NCBI RefSeq assembly: GCF_007859945.1
Contig: NZ_SJPQ01000001.1
Coordinates: 1-64,000, forward strand
Origin: Pseudobythopirellula maris
GTDB lineage: Bacteria > Planctomycetota > Planctomycetia > Pirellulales > Lacipirellulaceae
Length of the DNA: 64,000 bases
Direction of reading: 5' to 3'
The position numbers and the translations under genes are program-made. Each line of letters begins with the position of its first letter. Positions within the stretch are counted from its first letter, which is position 1. The notes under the pieces were generated by a model. It was not told the DNA's origin and did no database searches. It was given only the letters and a program-made list of their open reading frames with translations. Below are positions 1 to 8,747 of the stretch, piece by piece.

Positions 1-4
1 CGGC

Positions 5-382
5 TTACAACGCGTCGTTGTCGGCGAACGAGGCCCGGGCGCGGTCGCTGTGGTAACCGATCTGGGTCCACATGCCGAAGTCCCAAGGCGAGCAGCTGCT
101 GAGCAGCTCGTCACGCAGACGGAACGGCTCGCCGAGGCAGCACTCGCCCAGCAGCGAGCAGCTCGAACCGCAACCGCACGGGTCGCAGCAGCCGTCGCCG
201 CAGCAACCGTCGTCGCATCCGCACGACGGATCGGCGCAACAGGAGGGCTCGTCGCAGCAGACTTGCGACACGGGGGCGTAAGCAAACGAAGCGTCACTCG
301 CTTGCGGTTGCACGAGTTGTTGGGCGTTGGCGAGGCTGGCAAAGGCAAGCCCCGCGAGACACGCTGTCGAAAGGGTCTTCAT
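5..382 (-). CDS. Short secreted Cys-rich protein, possibly a truncated outer-membrane barrel
   Basis: This encodes a 125-residue protein from the ATG at 382; the frame stays open upstream to 433, but only the later start places a signal peptide (hydrophobic stretch ending near FASLANA) at the N-terminus. After it comes a run of more than 20 cysteines in CC, CGC and CGCG clusters, then a segment 'WDFGMWTQIGYHSD' that resembles the opening strands of planctomycete BBP2/OmpL-like beta-barrel porins (from memory of the family). The TAA stop lies only four bases from the window edge, so the barrel that should follow is missing from this frame. It is either a short protein or one interrupted by a frameshift at the edge. 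Location is probably envelope. Confidence 0.55.
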   Translation of the reverse strand: MKTLSTACLAGLAFASLANAQQLVQPQASDASFAYAPVSQVCCDEPSCCADPSCGCDDGCCGDGCCDPCGCGSSCSLLGECCLGEPFRLRDELLSSCSPWDFGMWTQIGYHSDRARASFADNDAL

Positions 383-592
383 GGGCGTCCGAGCTCCAAA
401 GCGGGGTACAGGAGGGCGTAGCGACGGGATCACAACCGCAGCCTTCCTGATATCGACCCCCGCAGGATGATCGACGCATCGAATTGACGACGAGAAACGT
501 CCCTTTGGGCTCCGCGCGATAAACCTTGGCGGTTTTGTCGGTTGCTCGTGGACGCCGAGCGGCCGGGGCTTGCGCCGAACCGAAGTAGGGCT

Positions 593-1537
593 TCAGTTGG
601 TCGCCGTCACCGGGTCGCTGAGAACGTCGGCGAACAGAGCGTCGACGAAGGCGTCGGGCACGAAAGGCTCGAGATCGTCGATCCCCTCGCCCAGCCCGAC
701 GTATTTGACCGGGAGGCCGAACTGCTGGCGGATAGCCACCACCACGCCCCCCTTAGCGGTGCCGTCGAGCTTGGCCAGCACGATGCCGGTGCAGCCGGCC
801 GCCTCGGCGAACTTGCTCGCCTGCGACACGCCGTTTTGGCCGGTCGTGGCGTCGAGCACCAGCAGCACCTCGTGCGGGGCGCCTTCGATCTGCTTGGCCA
901 TCGAGGCGCGGATCTTGGTGAGCTCTGCCATCAGGTCGGTCTGCGTTTGCAACCGGCCGGCGGTGTCGACCACGCAGACGTCGATTTCTTGGTCGAGCGC
1001 CTGCTCGACAGCCCGGTAGGCCACGCTGGCGGGGTGGGCCTTGGGGCTGCCGGTGACGATCGGCGCGCCGAGGCGATCGGACCAGATGGTGAGTTGCTCG
1101 ACGGCCGCGGCGCGGAACGTGTCGCCGGCGCCCAGCAGCACGCTCTTGCCCTGCGACTTGAAGAGGTTGGCCAGCTTGGCGATCGAGGTCGTTTTGCCGG
1201 CGCCGTTCACGCCGCACACCATCACCGCAGTCGGCCCGCTGGGGGCGAACTCGATGGGCGATTCGGGCTGGGCCATCAGCTCCTTGAGCTTGACCTTCAG
1301 CACGTCGACCAGCTCTTCGATGTGCACCACGCGGCCGCGCATCTTCACGGCGATCTCGCCGACGAGCGCCTCGACGGCGTCGTAGCCCATGTCGGTCTTG
1401 AAGAGGATCGCGCGGATCTCCTCAAGAAACGCCTCGTCGATCAGCCGCCCCTCGCTCTTGAAGAGGTCGCGGACGTCGGTCTTCAGCAGCGAGCCGGTCT
1501 TCTTGAGGCCCTGCTTGAGACGGTCGAAGAATCCCAT
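593..1537 (-). CDS. ftsY: Signal recognition particle receptor FtsY
   Basis: A 314-residue SRP receptor GTPase that docks ribosome-SRP complexes at the cytoplasmic membrane. The sequence shows a helical N domain (about 1-95) and the G domain: P-loop GVNGAGKTT (109-117), DTFRAAAVEQL (139-149), DTAGRL (191-196) and AKLDGTAKGG (255-264). The start MGFFDRLKQGLKK is typical. The acidic A domain of the E. coli protein is absent, as in many bacteria. The open frame extends about 73 codons further upstream but that part is arginine-rich and overlaps the nusB 3' end, so I reject it. It follows nusB by about 60 bp on the same strand. Confidence 0.97.
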   Translation of the reverse strand: MGFFDRLKQGLKKTGSLLKTDVRDLFKSEGRLIDEAFLEEIRAILFKTDMGYDAVEALVGEIAVKMRGRVVHIEELVDVLKVKLKELMAQPESPIEFAPSGPTAVMVCGVNGAGKTTSIAKLANLFKSQGKSVLLGAGDTFRAAAVEQLTIWSDRLGAPIVTGSPKAHPASVAYRAVEQALDQEIDVCVVDTAGRLQTQTDLMAELTKIRASMAKQIEGAPHEVLLVLDATTGQNGVSQASKFAEAAGCTGIVLAKLDGTAKGGVVVAIRQQFGLPVKYVGLGEGIDDLEPFVPDAFVDALFADVLSDPVTATN

Positions 1538-1595
1538 GTTTCGAATTCGGAAGTTGGATTGCGGGGAGCGGAATGCCGGAAACCGACGCCGCGGG

Positions 1596-2012
1596 TCAGG
1601 CGTCGCTGGTCGCCGCCTTGTCGTCCGGCAGCTTATCAAGAATCCCGTTGACGAACGACGACGATTGGGCCGACCCGAACCGCTTGGCGAGCTCGACCGC
1701 CTCGTTGATCGCCACCCGATAGGGGGTTTCGGTGAACAAGATCTCGTAGGCCGCAAGGCGGAGCACGTTGCGGTCGGTGCCGGCCATGCGGCGGAGGCTC
1801 CAGTTGGCGGCGATCTCCTCGATGCGCTGATCGATCGCCTCTTGGTTGCGACGCACGCCGAGGATCAGCCCCAGCGAGAAGTCTTCCATCGCCGCGTTGT
1901 TGAGCCGGCCGTGCAGGAACCGGGTCAACTCCTCGGCGGTCTGTCGCGAGTTGACCTCGTCCTCGAAGAGGATCTGCAGGGCGACTTCGCGGGCGCGGGT
2001 TCTTTGCGACAC
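1596..2012 (-). CDS. nusB: Transcription antitermination factor NusB
   Basis: A 138-residue all-helical NusB that with NusE/S10 binds boxA in rRNA leaders. The GTG at 2012 gives the usual beginning SQRTRAREVALQILFEDE. Conserved features visible are the N-terminal R-R-AREVALQ helix, 'MAGTDRNVLRLAAYEILF' (about 86-103) and the C-terminal AINEAVELAKRFG plus 'FVNGILDKL'. Length matches the family. The gene follows ribH by about 130 bp and precedes ftsY. It is notable that a boxA-like site is present in the rRNA leader of this same window (about 32.95 kb). Confidence 0.96.
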   Translation of the reverse strand: MSQRTRAREVALQILFEDEVNSRQTAEELTRFLHGRLNNAAMEDFSLGLILGVRRNQEAIDQRIEEIAANWSLRRMAGTDRNVLRLAAYEILFTETPYRVAINEAVELAKRFGSAQSSSFVNGILDKLPDDKAATSDA

Positions 2013-2146
2013 GGGCGGGTGGAGAGCTGGGGGCGGGGAATCGGGAACACGGGGAATCAGGAAAGCCGAACGACCAACGGGCCATGATGACCCATCACGA
2101 CGCCAAACGCGAGCGGCCGCAGGGGAGCCGCAACCGTCGGTAGCGG

Positions 2147-2620
2147 CTACTTCGTGGGCAAGGCCTTGAGCGTGGCGACCATCTTGAGCGCCGCCTCGGC
2201 GCACTCCGACCCCTTGTTGCCGACCGAGCCGCCGGCCCGGTTGAGGGCCTGCTCGAGCGAGTCGCACATCAGCACGCCGAACATCACCGGCAGGCAGTGC
2301 TCGGTGGCGATCCGCATGAGCGAATCGGTGACGCCGTGGTTGATCCAGTGGTCGTGGGCCGTTTCGCCCTTGATCACGGCGCCGAGCGTGAGGATGGCCC
2401 CGTAGCGGCAGGTGTCGGCCAGCTTCTGGGCGACGACCGGGATCTCCCAAGCGCCGGGGACCCAAACGACGTCGATCGACTCATCGGCCACACCGGCCGC
2501 GGTCAAGGTTTCGATGGCGCCGTCGAGCAGTTTGGCGGTGACGCCCTTGTTCCACTCGGAGACGACGATGGCGTAGCGGGCGCTGGCGGCGCCCTCGCCC
2601 GGTTCAATCAGGTTCGGCAC
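2147..2620 (-). CDS. ribH: 6,7-dimethyl-8-ribityllumazine synthase
   Basis: The penultimate enzyme of riboflavin synthesis, condensing 5-amino-6-ribitylamino-uracil with 3,4-dihydroxy-2-butanone 4-phosphate. The 157-residue length fits a RibH icosahedral or pentameric subunit. Visible family features are 'AIVVSEWN' near the N-terminus, 'VPGAWEIPVVAQKLA', and the active-site loop 'LGAVIKGETAHDHWIN' with its catalytic His, then 'PVMFGVL'. A GTG start at 2620 is chosen because the open frame before it is not RibH-like. Neighbours nusB (downstream) and rho (upstream) suggest a housekeeping transcription unit; the ribH-nusB pairing is common in bacteria. Confidence 0.96.
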   Translation of the reverse strand: MPNLIEPGEGAASARYAIVVSEWNKGVTAKLLDGAIETLTAAGVADESIDVVWVPGAWEIPVVAQKLADTCRYGAILTLGAVIKGETAHDHWINHGVTDSLMRIATEHCLPVMFGVLMCDSLEQALNRAGGSVGNKGSECAEAALKMVATLKALPTK

Positions 2621-2738
2621 AGGCGGATTGCAGAGTTGGGAGTGCGGCTGCGTGGGAGTCGGGCAAACGGGAGCACGCTCGGGCGCGGCCAAACCCCCAA
2701 TCTTCCCCGCAATGGGCGGGATACGCAATCCGCCGCTC

Positions 2739-4223
2739 TCAGCCGTCTTTGAGGCTCATCAGGAACTCGGCGTTGGTCTTGGTCTTGCCAAGCCGGGTGA
2801 CCATCAGGTCCATCGCCTCGGGCGGGTTCATCTCGCCGAGCACGCGACGCAGCACGCACACGCGGCGGTGCTCGTCGGGGTCCATGAGCATCTCCTCGCG
2901 GCGGGTGCCGCTGCGGGCGATGTCGATGGCCGGGTAGATGCGCTTGTCGACCAGCTTGCGGTCGAGCACGATCTCCTGGTTGCCGGTCCCCTTGAACTCT
3001 TCGAAAATCACCTCGTCCATGCGGCTGCCGGTGTCGACCAGGGCGGTGGCGATGATCGTCAGCGAGCCACCCTCTTCGACCTTACGCGCGGAGCCGAAGA
3101 ACCGCTTCGGACGCTGCATGGCGTTCGCGTCGATGCCGCCCGAGAGGATCTTGCCGCTCGAGGGGCACTCGGAGTTCCAGGCGCGAGCCAGTCGCGTGAT
3201 CGAGTCGAGGAAGATCACCACGTCGCGGCCGTACTCGACCATCCGCTTGGCCTTCTCGATGACCATCTCCGAAACCTGCACGTGGCGGGCAGAAGACTCG
3301 TCAAACGTGCTGGAGATCACCTCGCAGTTGGGGCCGCGGACCTCGCGCTCCATGTCGGTCACTTCTTCCGGTCGCTCGTCGATCAGTAGCATGATGACGT
3401 AGGCGTCCGGGTAGTTGGCGAGCACGCTGCGGGCCATCTTCTGCATCAGCACCGTCTTGCCGGCACGCGGCGGGCTGACGATCAGGCCGCGCTGGCCAAA
3501 GCCGATCGGCACGATCATGTCGACCACCCGCATGGCGACCTCTTCGGGGTTCGTCTCCATACGGATGCGGTCGTCCGGGTGGACCGGCGTGAGGTCGTCG
3601 AACGACACCTTGCGGGTGAGCAGGTTGGGGTCGTCGCCGTTGATGCTCTCCACCCGCAGCAGGGCGAAGTAACGCTCGTTCTCCTTGGGCGGACGGATGG
3701 TGCCCTCGACCGTGTTGCCGTTGCGCAGGTTGAACCGGCGGATCTGGCTCGGCGAGACGTAAATGTCGTCCGGGCAGGAGAGGTAGTGGTAGTCGGGGCT
3801 GCGCAGGAAGCCGAAGCCGTCGGGCAGGATCTCGAGGGTGCCGCTCCCCCACATCATGCCGTTGAGCTTCACGCGGACCTTGAGGATCTTGAAGATCAGC
3901 TCCTGCTTCTTCAGGCCGCTGATCCCTTCGACCCCCTCGTCCTTGGCCACGTCCATCAGCTCAGCGGTGGTGAGCTGCTGGAGGGCGGCGATGTGGATGT
4001 TGCTGTCCGGCTCCTTCGCCTTGGCGATGGCGTGGCCGGACCGGCGCACACGCTCGGCCGCCTTGTCCAGTTCCTCGGCCACGGAAAGAGGCTCCTCGCG
4101 GTCGAGCCGCAGGAGCAATTCCTGGTCGATGTACTGGCTGTCGGCCGGCGGACGCCGGCGGTGATGGGAGTGGGGACCGCGCGGCTGATCGTGCCGCGCG
4201 CCACGGTTGCTCGTGTCGGCCAT
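2739..4223 (-). CDS. rho: Transcription termination factor Rho
   Basis: A 494-residue hexameric RNA helicase for factor-dependent termination. It has a positively charged, disordered N-terminal 30 residues, a Rho_N-like helical domain (about 75-120, '[20 protein letters not shown]'), the cold-shock RNA-binding domain (about 125-200, with GFGFLR and [10 protein letters not shown]), and the RecA-type motor with P-loop SPPRAGKT (250-257), '[13 protein letters not shown]', the Q-loop region, '[10 protein letters not shown]' and '[27 protein letters not shown]' in shorter conserved blocks. All catalytic blocks look intact. It opens the ribH-nusB-ftsY run; a hairpin in its 5' leader could relate to autoregulation (inference). 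Confidence 0.97.
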   Translation of the reverse strand: MADTSNRGARHDQPRGPHSHHRRRPPADSQYIDQELLLRLDREEPLSVAEELDKAAERVRRSGHAIAKAKEPDSNIHIAALQQLTTAELMDVAKDEGVEGISGLKKQELIFKILKVRVKLNGMMWGSGTLEILPDGFGFLRSPDYHYLSCPDDIYVSPSQIRRFNLRNGNTVEGTIRPPKENERYFALLRVESINGDDPNLLTRKVSFDDLTPVHPDDRIRMETNPEEVAMRVVDMIVPIGFGQRGLIVSPPRAGKTVLMQKMARSVLANYPDAYVIMLLIDERPEEVTDMEREVRGPNCEVISSTFDESSARHVQVSEMVIEKAKRMVEYGRDVVIFLDSITRLARAWNSECPSSGKILSGGIDANAMQRPKRFFGSARKVEEGGSLTIIATALVDTGSRMDEVIFEEFKGTGNQEIVLDRKLVDKRIYPAIDIARSGTRREEMLMDPDEHRRVCVLRRVLGEMNPPEAMDLMVTRLGKTKTNAEFLMSLKDG

Positions 4224-4348
4224 GAGAATGTTCGTCGCTCCTAAGGAAGGGATTCCTTAAGACGGACAGCGGGCGGAACGCCCTAGGTGGGAGGGGGGAG
4301 TACGAAAGAGCTTGGGAGGTGGGAGGGGGCGGGCCGAGGCCCAATCGT

Positions 4349-4375
4349 GTTGTACGACGTCGAGCGTCGTGCAAC
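4349..4375 (-). promoter_or_regulatory. Hairpin in the rho leader
   Basis: GTTGTACGACG and CGTCGTGCAAC form an 11-bp stem (one G-T pair) with a 5-nt loop, about 125 nt upstream of the rho start. The surrounding 409-bp gap (4224-4632) shows no other gene; the stretch 4420-4510 is noticeably AT-richer and may hold the rho promoter. No run of T follows the stem in the rho direction, so it is not an intrinsic terminator. Confidence 0.4.
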
Positions 4376-4632
4376 GTCGCACGCTAGTTGCGCCAGCGGT
4401 TCCGCCGCCGTTGGCTGATGAGTAATTACGAGTATGACAGAAACAGCAAGAATGGGGATACCGAAAGTTGCGAATCTGCTTTTTTGATCGCCACAGCAGA
4501 CGAAATCGTTCGCAAAACCGGACCCCGGCGGGCCAGCGCATTCAGGTGTTCGTAGCCCGGGCGCATGGTTTTCGGACTGCCGCTAACGGGCCTTCCGCAC
4601 CTGAAGGCGTGTTTGCTCCTAGCTGACTTGTC

Positions 4633-5286
4633 CTACTTGGCGTGGCGTGTGCGCGGCTCGGCTTCGGAATTCCACCAATGGCGCACCGCCGCCGAGAGCG
4701 CCTCGATCGAATCGCCCCCGGCGATCACCGCGTCGCTGCGAGAGCGTTTTTCTTCGAGGCTCAACTGGGCCGACTCGCGGCGGTCGAGCTCGTCGGGGCC
4801 CCAGCCCCGCTCGGCGGCGCGACGGCGGCGTTCGTCTTGGGGGACTTCGATGAAAACGACCAAGTCGCAGTCGTCGTCCCAGCCTTTCTCGAGCAGCAAC
4901 GGTATGTCGAGCACCACGGCCGGGGCCCCTTGGGAGGCCAAGCCCTCACGGAGCTCCATCAGCCGCTTGCGCACTCGCGGGTGGATCAGTGCCTCGAGGG
5001 CCCGGCGGTCGGCCTCGGCCGTGGGGCGGTCGCCGAACACCCGATCGCCGATCGCTCGGCGGTCGAGCGTGCCGTCGCGGCGGCGGACGCCGTCGCCCCA
5101 GCGCTCGATGAGCGCGGCAACGACCTCCGGTTCGTCGAGCACGCGGTGGGCGATCTCGTCGGCGTTGAGCACAAGCCGCGCGGCCTCGCCCGAAGAGGCC
5201 CCCTGCCCCGCCGCCTGCTCGGCGATCAGCCGGGCGGCGGTCGACTTGCCGCTGGCGACGCCGCCGGTCAGTCCGATGGTGAGCAT
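4633..5286 (-). CDS. coaE: Dephospho-CoA kinase
   Basis: The last step of coenzyme A synthesis, phosphorylating the ribose 3'-OH of dephospho-CoA. The 217-residue product has the P-loop GLTGGVASGKST at 5-16, 'NADEIAHRVLDEPEV' (substrate binding), 'LIHPRVRKRL', and the LID-adjacent 'DIPLLLEKGWDDDCDLVVFI'. The ATG at 5286 is directly followed by the hydrophobic first strand MLTIGLTGG. It lies just downstream of polA on the same strand, separated by an inverted-repeat element. Confidence 0.96.
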   Translation of the reverse strand: MLTIGLTGGVASGKSTAARLIAEQAAGQGASSGEAARLVLNADEIAHRVLDEPEVVAALIERWGDGVRRRDGTLDRRAIGDRVFGDRPTAEADRRALEALIHPRVRKRLMELREGLASQGAPAVVLDIPLLLEKGWDDDCDLVVFIEVPQDERRRRAAERGWGPDELDRRESAQLSLEEKRSRSDAVIAGGDSIEALSAAVRHWWNSEAEPRTRHAK

Positions 5287-5333
5287 GGGGAAACGCTGTA
5301 AGTGTGGTTGGGTTGGCAGGCGGTTCGTAACGC

Positions 5334-5413
5334 GGGAGGCGTCTCCGACGCCGATCACGTGTTGCTATCGCAACTCGGCTGGCGCGCCGCCGGCGGCGTC
5401 GGAGACGCCTCCC
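5334..5413. repeat. ~80-bp inverted-repeat element, GGCGTCGGAGACGCC family, copy 1
   Basis: Two perfectly complementary 19-bp arms, GGGAGGCGTCTCCGACGCC (5334-5352) and GGCGTCGGAGACGCCTCCC (5395-5413), are separated by 42 bp. One arm recurs exactly at 17177-17195. It sits between polA and coaE, where it would form a long hairpin in the polA transcript. The shape suggests a REP-like dispersed element. Confidence 0.8.
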
Positions 5414-5425
5414 ACAGGAGAGCGG

Positions 5426-8266
5426 CTATTTGCACTCCGCCCAATTATCGCCCGTGGCGATGTCGACGGCCAGCGGCACGCGCAGCGGCAGCACGCTCTG
5501 CATCTCTTCGCGCACAAGGTTCGTAAGCCGCTCGAGTTCTTCTTCCGGGCAATCGAACACCAGTTCGTCGTGGATCTGGAGGATCATCTTGGCGGCGAAG
5601 CCCTCGGCTTTCATGCGGCGGTCGATCGCGAGCATGGCGAGCTTGATGAGGTCGGCCGCCGTGCCCTGGATCACGGTGTTCACCGCCGTGCGCTCGGGCA
5701 GCGTCATTTGCAGCGGCGCCGGACGGGCGTCGAACAGGGCGTCTTTGTCGACCGCGGGGCGGCGGACGCCTTCGACCTTGCGCTGCCGCCCGAGGAGCGT
5801 CTCGACGCGGCCCTCGCGGTGGCACCGCTCGAGCGTCTCGTTCATGAACTCGCCAACGCCGGGGTAGCGGGCGAAGTACTCGTCGATAAAGCGGGCCGCC
5901 TCGTCCTTCGGGATGCCGAGCGACTTGGCCAAGCCGAACGCGCTCTGCCCGTAGATGATGCCGAAGTTCACCGCCTTGGCACCGCGTCGCTGTTCGGACG
6001 TGACCGAGTCGATCGGCACGCCGTTCACTTGGCTGGCCACGAGCGTGTGGATGTCCTGCTGCTCGGCGAACGCTCGGCAGAGCGTTTCGTCCTCGGAGTA
6101 GTGCGCCAGCACCCGCAGCTCGATCTGCGAGTAGTCGGCCGCCAGCAGCTTCCAGCCCTCGCTCTTTTCCTTCGAGGGGCCGGCGACGAAGGCCGACCGG
6201 ATCAGCCGGCCCTCCTCGGTGCGGATCGGGATGTTCTGCAGGTTGGGGTCGCTCGAGCTGAGCCGCCCGGTGGCGGCCACCACTTGGTTGAACGAGCAGT
6301 GCAGACGTCCGGTTTCGGGGGCGATCAGCAGCGGCAGGGCGTCGACGTACGTCCCTTTGAGCTTGGCGTATTGGCGGTGCTCGACGATCAGCCGCGGCAG
6401 CGGGTGAAGATCGGCCAATTGCTCCAGCACGCTGGCGTCGGTGCTCGGGCCGGTCTTGGTCTTCTTAACGACCGGCAGCCGCAGCTCCTGGAACAGCACC
6501 TCGGCCAACTGCTTAGGCGAGGCGAGATTGAACGGGTGGCCGGCGAGCTCCTCGATCTCCTCGGCCAGTGTTTGCATCCGCTCGGCGAACCGCTCGCTCA
6601 ACTCGCCCAATCGCTCGGCGTCGACCCGCACGCCGTGGTACTCCATCTCGGAAAGAACGCCGACGAGCGGCGTCTCGACGTCGTCGCACAGCGTGCTGAG
6701 CCCGCGCTCGTCGAGGCGGTCTTGCAGGATCGGCGCGAGCCTGAGCGGCACGTCGGCGTCTTCGGCGGCGTAGTCGGACACCGCCGCCACCGAGACCGTG
6801 TCCATCCGTTTCTGGTTCTTGCCCTTGCCGATCAGCTCCTCGATCTTGGTGTTCGTGTGGCCGAGGTAACGCTGGGCCAGGTGATCAAGGTTGTGGGTGC
6901 GCTCGCCGGCGTCGAGCAAGTAGCTGGCGATCATCGTGTCGAACGCCACTCCCTCGACCCGCACCCCCGCCGCACGGAGCACGGTGAGGTCGTACTTGAG
7001 GTTCTGGCCGATCTTCTCGATCGCCGGGTTCTCCAGCACGGGGCGGAGCGCATCGAGCGTGGCGGCGGGGTCGAGCACGCGGTCGGTCGCCGGGCCACGG
7101 ATCGCCACGTACGCCGCCTCGCCCGGCGCCCAGGCGAACGACAGACCGACGATTTCGGCCGTGCGGGCGTTGAGGGAGGTGGTCTCGGTGTCGAGCGCGA
7201 TCCGCTCTTGCTCCGAGAGCGTGACGACCAGCTCGGCGAGCGCCTCGGAGGTGTTAACCAGCCGGTAATTGACGTCCCAATCGGCCTCGGGTTCGGCGGC
7301 CGCGCCGCCCGTCAACTCGGCCGCCTTCTCGGCCAATCCGCGGAAGCCGTAGCCGCTGAACAGCTCGCCCATCCGCTCGCCGTCTTGCGCGTCGACACGG
7401 CACAGCGCCCAGTCGAACCCCTCGAGCGGCACCTGCGGCTCGAGCCGCACGAGTTTCTTGGACAGGCGAGCCTGGTCGGCGAACTCCACAAGGTTCTGCT
7501 TGCGTTTGGCGCCCTTCACTTTGTCGGCGTTGGCGAGCAGGTTCTCGAGGTCGCCGAACTCGTTGATCAGCTCGGCGGCGATTTTCGGCCCGATGAGGGG
7601 CACGCCCGGCACGCAGTCGACCTTGTCGCCCACCAACGCTTGGAAGTCGACCACCTGCTCGGGCTCGATGCCCCAGTCGCCCATCAGCTCGCCGGCCGTG
7701 TAGACCAGGTCTTTACGGATGTTGTAGATCGAGACGTTCTTGGTGATCAGTTGCCGGCAGTCCTTGTCGCCCGTGACCAAGAAGCACCGCGCGCCGGCCT
7801 CGTCGCACTGCCGTGCGAGGGTGGCCAATAGGTCGTCGGCCTCGTAGTCGGCCTCGCCCAATCGCGGCAGCCCCATCGCGTCGACCACCGCCTCGATCTT
7901 GGGCAGCTGCGAGCGGAGCTCCTCGGGCATCGCGCCACGGTCCGCCTTGTAGCCGTCGTAGAGCGTCTTGCGGAAGGTCGGCCCGGGGGTGTCGAACGCG
8001 CAGACCAGCGCGGAGGGCCGCTTCTCTTGCAGCAGGTAGACCAGGTCGCGGGTGAAGCCGTACACGGCGTTCACCGGCTCGCCGCCGGGGCTCGTCATCT
8101 CGGGGATGGCGTGGAACACCTGGAAGATGAGCGAGTGGCAGTCGACGACGTAAACCGTGGAGTCGCCCGTGAGCCCCCGCCCGGCGGCCGGCTCCGGGGC
8201 GGATTTTTGCTCCGAAGTTAGCAAGTCGGCGGCCTTCGGAGCGGCAATCGGGGCGTCGTCGGCCAT
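5426..8266 (-). CDS. polA: DNA polymerase I with both exonuclease domains
   Basis: A 946-residue full-length Pol I for Okazaki fragment maturation and repair. Domains: an N-terminal 5'-3' exonuclease/flap nuclease (about 36-310, 'VYVVDCHSLIFQ', 'DYEADDLLATLA', 'VTGDKDCRQL'), a 3'-5' proofreading domain (about 345-530) that keeps the DTET motif (IALDTETTSL) and the Y-x3-D block (DYAAEDAD), and the polymerase with motif A 'DYSQIELRVLAHYS', motif B 'RRGAKAVNFGIIYG' and motif C 'QIHDELVF'. The intact proofreading residues are worth noting because many bacterial Pol I proteins lack them. The start at 8266 adds about 35 disordered residues before the nuclease. Confidence 0.97.
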   Translation of the reverse strand: MADDAPIAAPKAADLLTSEQKSAPEPAAGRGLTGDSTVYVVDCHSLIFQVFHAIPEMTSPGGEPVNAVYGFTRDLVYLLQEKRPSALVCAFDTPGPTFRKTLYDGYKADRGAMPEELRSQLPKIEAVVDAMGLPRLGEADYEADDLLATLARQCDEAGARCFLVTGDKDCRQLITKNVSIYNIRKDLVYTAGELMGDWGIEPEQVVDFQALVGDKVDCVPGVPLIGPKIAAELINEFGDLENLLANADKVKGAKRKQNLVEFADQARLSKKLVRLEPQVPLEGFDWALCRVDAQDGERMGELFSGYGFRGLAEKAAELTGGAAAEPEADWDVNYRLVNTSEALAELVVTLSEQERIALDTETTSLNARTAEIVGLSFAWAPGEAAYVAIRGPATDRVLDPAATLDALRPVLENPAIEKIGQNLKYDLTVLRAAGVRVEGVAFDTMIASYLLDAGERTHNLDHLAQRYLGHTNTKIEELIGKGKNQKRMDTVSVAAVSDYAAEDADVPLRLAPILQDRLDERGLSTLCDDVETPLVGVLSEMEYHGVRVDAERLGELSERFAERMQTLAEEIEELAGHPFNLASPKQLAEVLFQELRLPVVKKTKTGPSTDASVLEQLADLHPLPRLIVEHRQYAKLKGTYVDALPLLIAPETGRLHCSFNQVVAATGRLSSSDPNLQNIPIRTEEGRLIRSAFVAGPSKEKSEGWKLLAADYSQIELRVLAHYSEDETLCRAFAEQQDIHTLVASQVNGVPIDSVTSEQRRGAKAVNFGIIYGQSAFGLAKSLGIPKDEAARFIDEYFARYPGVGEFMNETLERCHREGRVETLLGRQRKVEGVRRPAVDKDALFDARPAPLQMTLPERTAVNTVIQGTAADLIKLAMLAIDRRMKAEGFAAKMILQIHDELVFDCPEEELERLTNLVREEMQSVLPLRVPLAVDIATGDNWAECK

Positions 8267-8747
8267 GCGGTAGAACGCTAGGTGGTGATCGGGCGGTGCG
8301 GATCGTGTGGCTTACTCGGCCGGAGAGGCCCCCCACTCCTGCGGTATGAGAGAACTCTCTGCGTAAATGCTCCGTAAAGCGACTGGTGGGGCAGTGGTCA
8401 AAACACCGCCCTCGGAGCGTTCTATCACGTTCGTTGACACGCGTTAATCCCCTAACTATTCTCGACTTACACCTCGTGCTGTGCCTCTCCGAGTGGGAGC
8501 ACTCACGAGCGACGAACAGAGATCCCCCTAGGCCCTCCTCCCACTGCGTCCCACCCCCTGCTGCAAGCCAGGCCCGGCTGGTCGTCCCCACGACTCCCCA
8601 TGCCGCGGCTCGATTCGCTTGCAATTAGTACGGACACAAGTGAAAACAGGCGCCTCGGGCTGACTGGGCAGAATTTGCTGCCCGTGTGTCACGCCCGGTC
8701 ATCCACCACGCTACTAGCGACTCAACCGACAGCACACAGGAACAGGC
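8267..8747. other. Intergenic gap between divergent polA and a membrane-protein gene
   Basis: No gene is recognisable in this 481-bp divergent gap. It must hold the promoters for polA (minus) and the 8748 gene (plus), but no clear -35/-10 pair stands out. The palindrome AGAGAACTCTCT near 8348 is the only small symmetric motif I noticed. Confidence 0.4.

Noticed and set aside
4565-7831. Very long plus-strand open frame (over 1000 codons) opposite coaE and polA; similar ones opposite the YdeP-like gene and gyrA
   Set aside because: High GC with strong third-position bias opens the antisense frame; the sense strand encodes well-conserved enzymes and the antisense products are His/Arg/Gln-rich with no domain.
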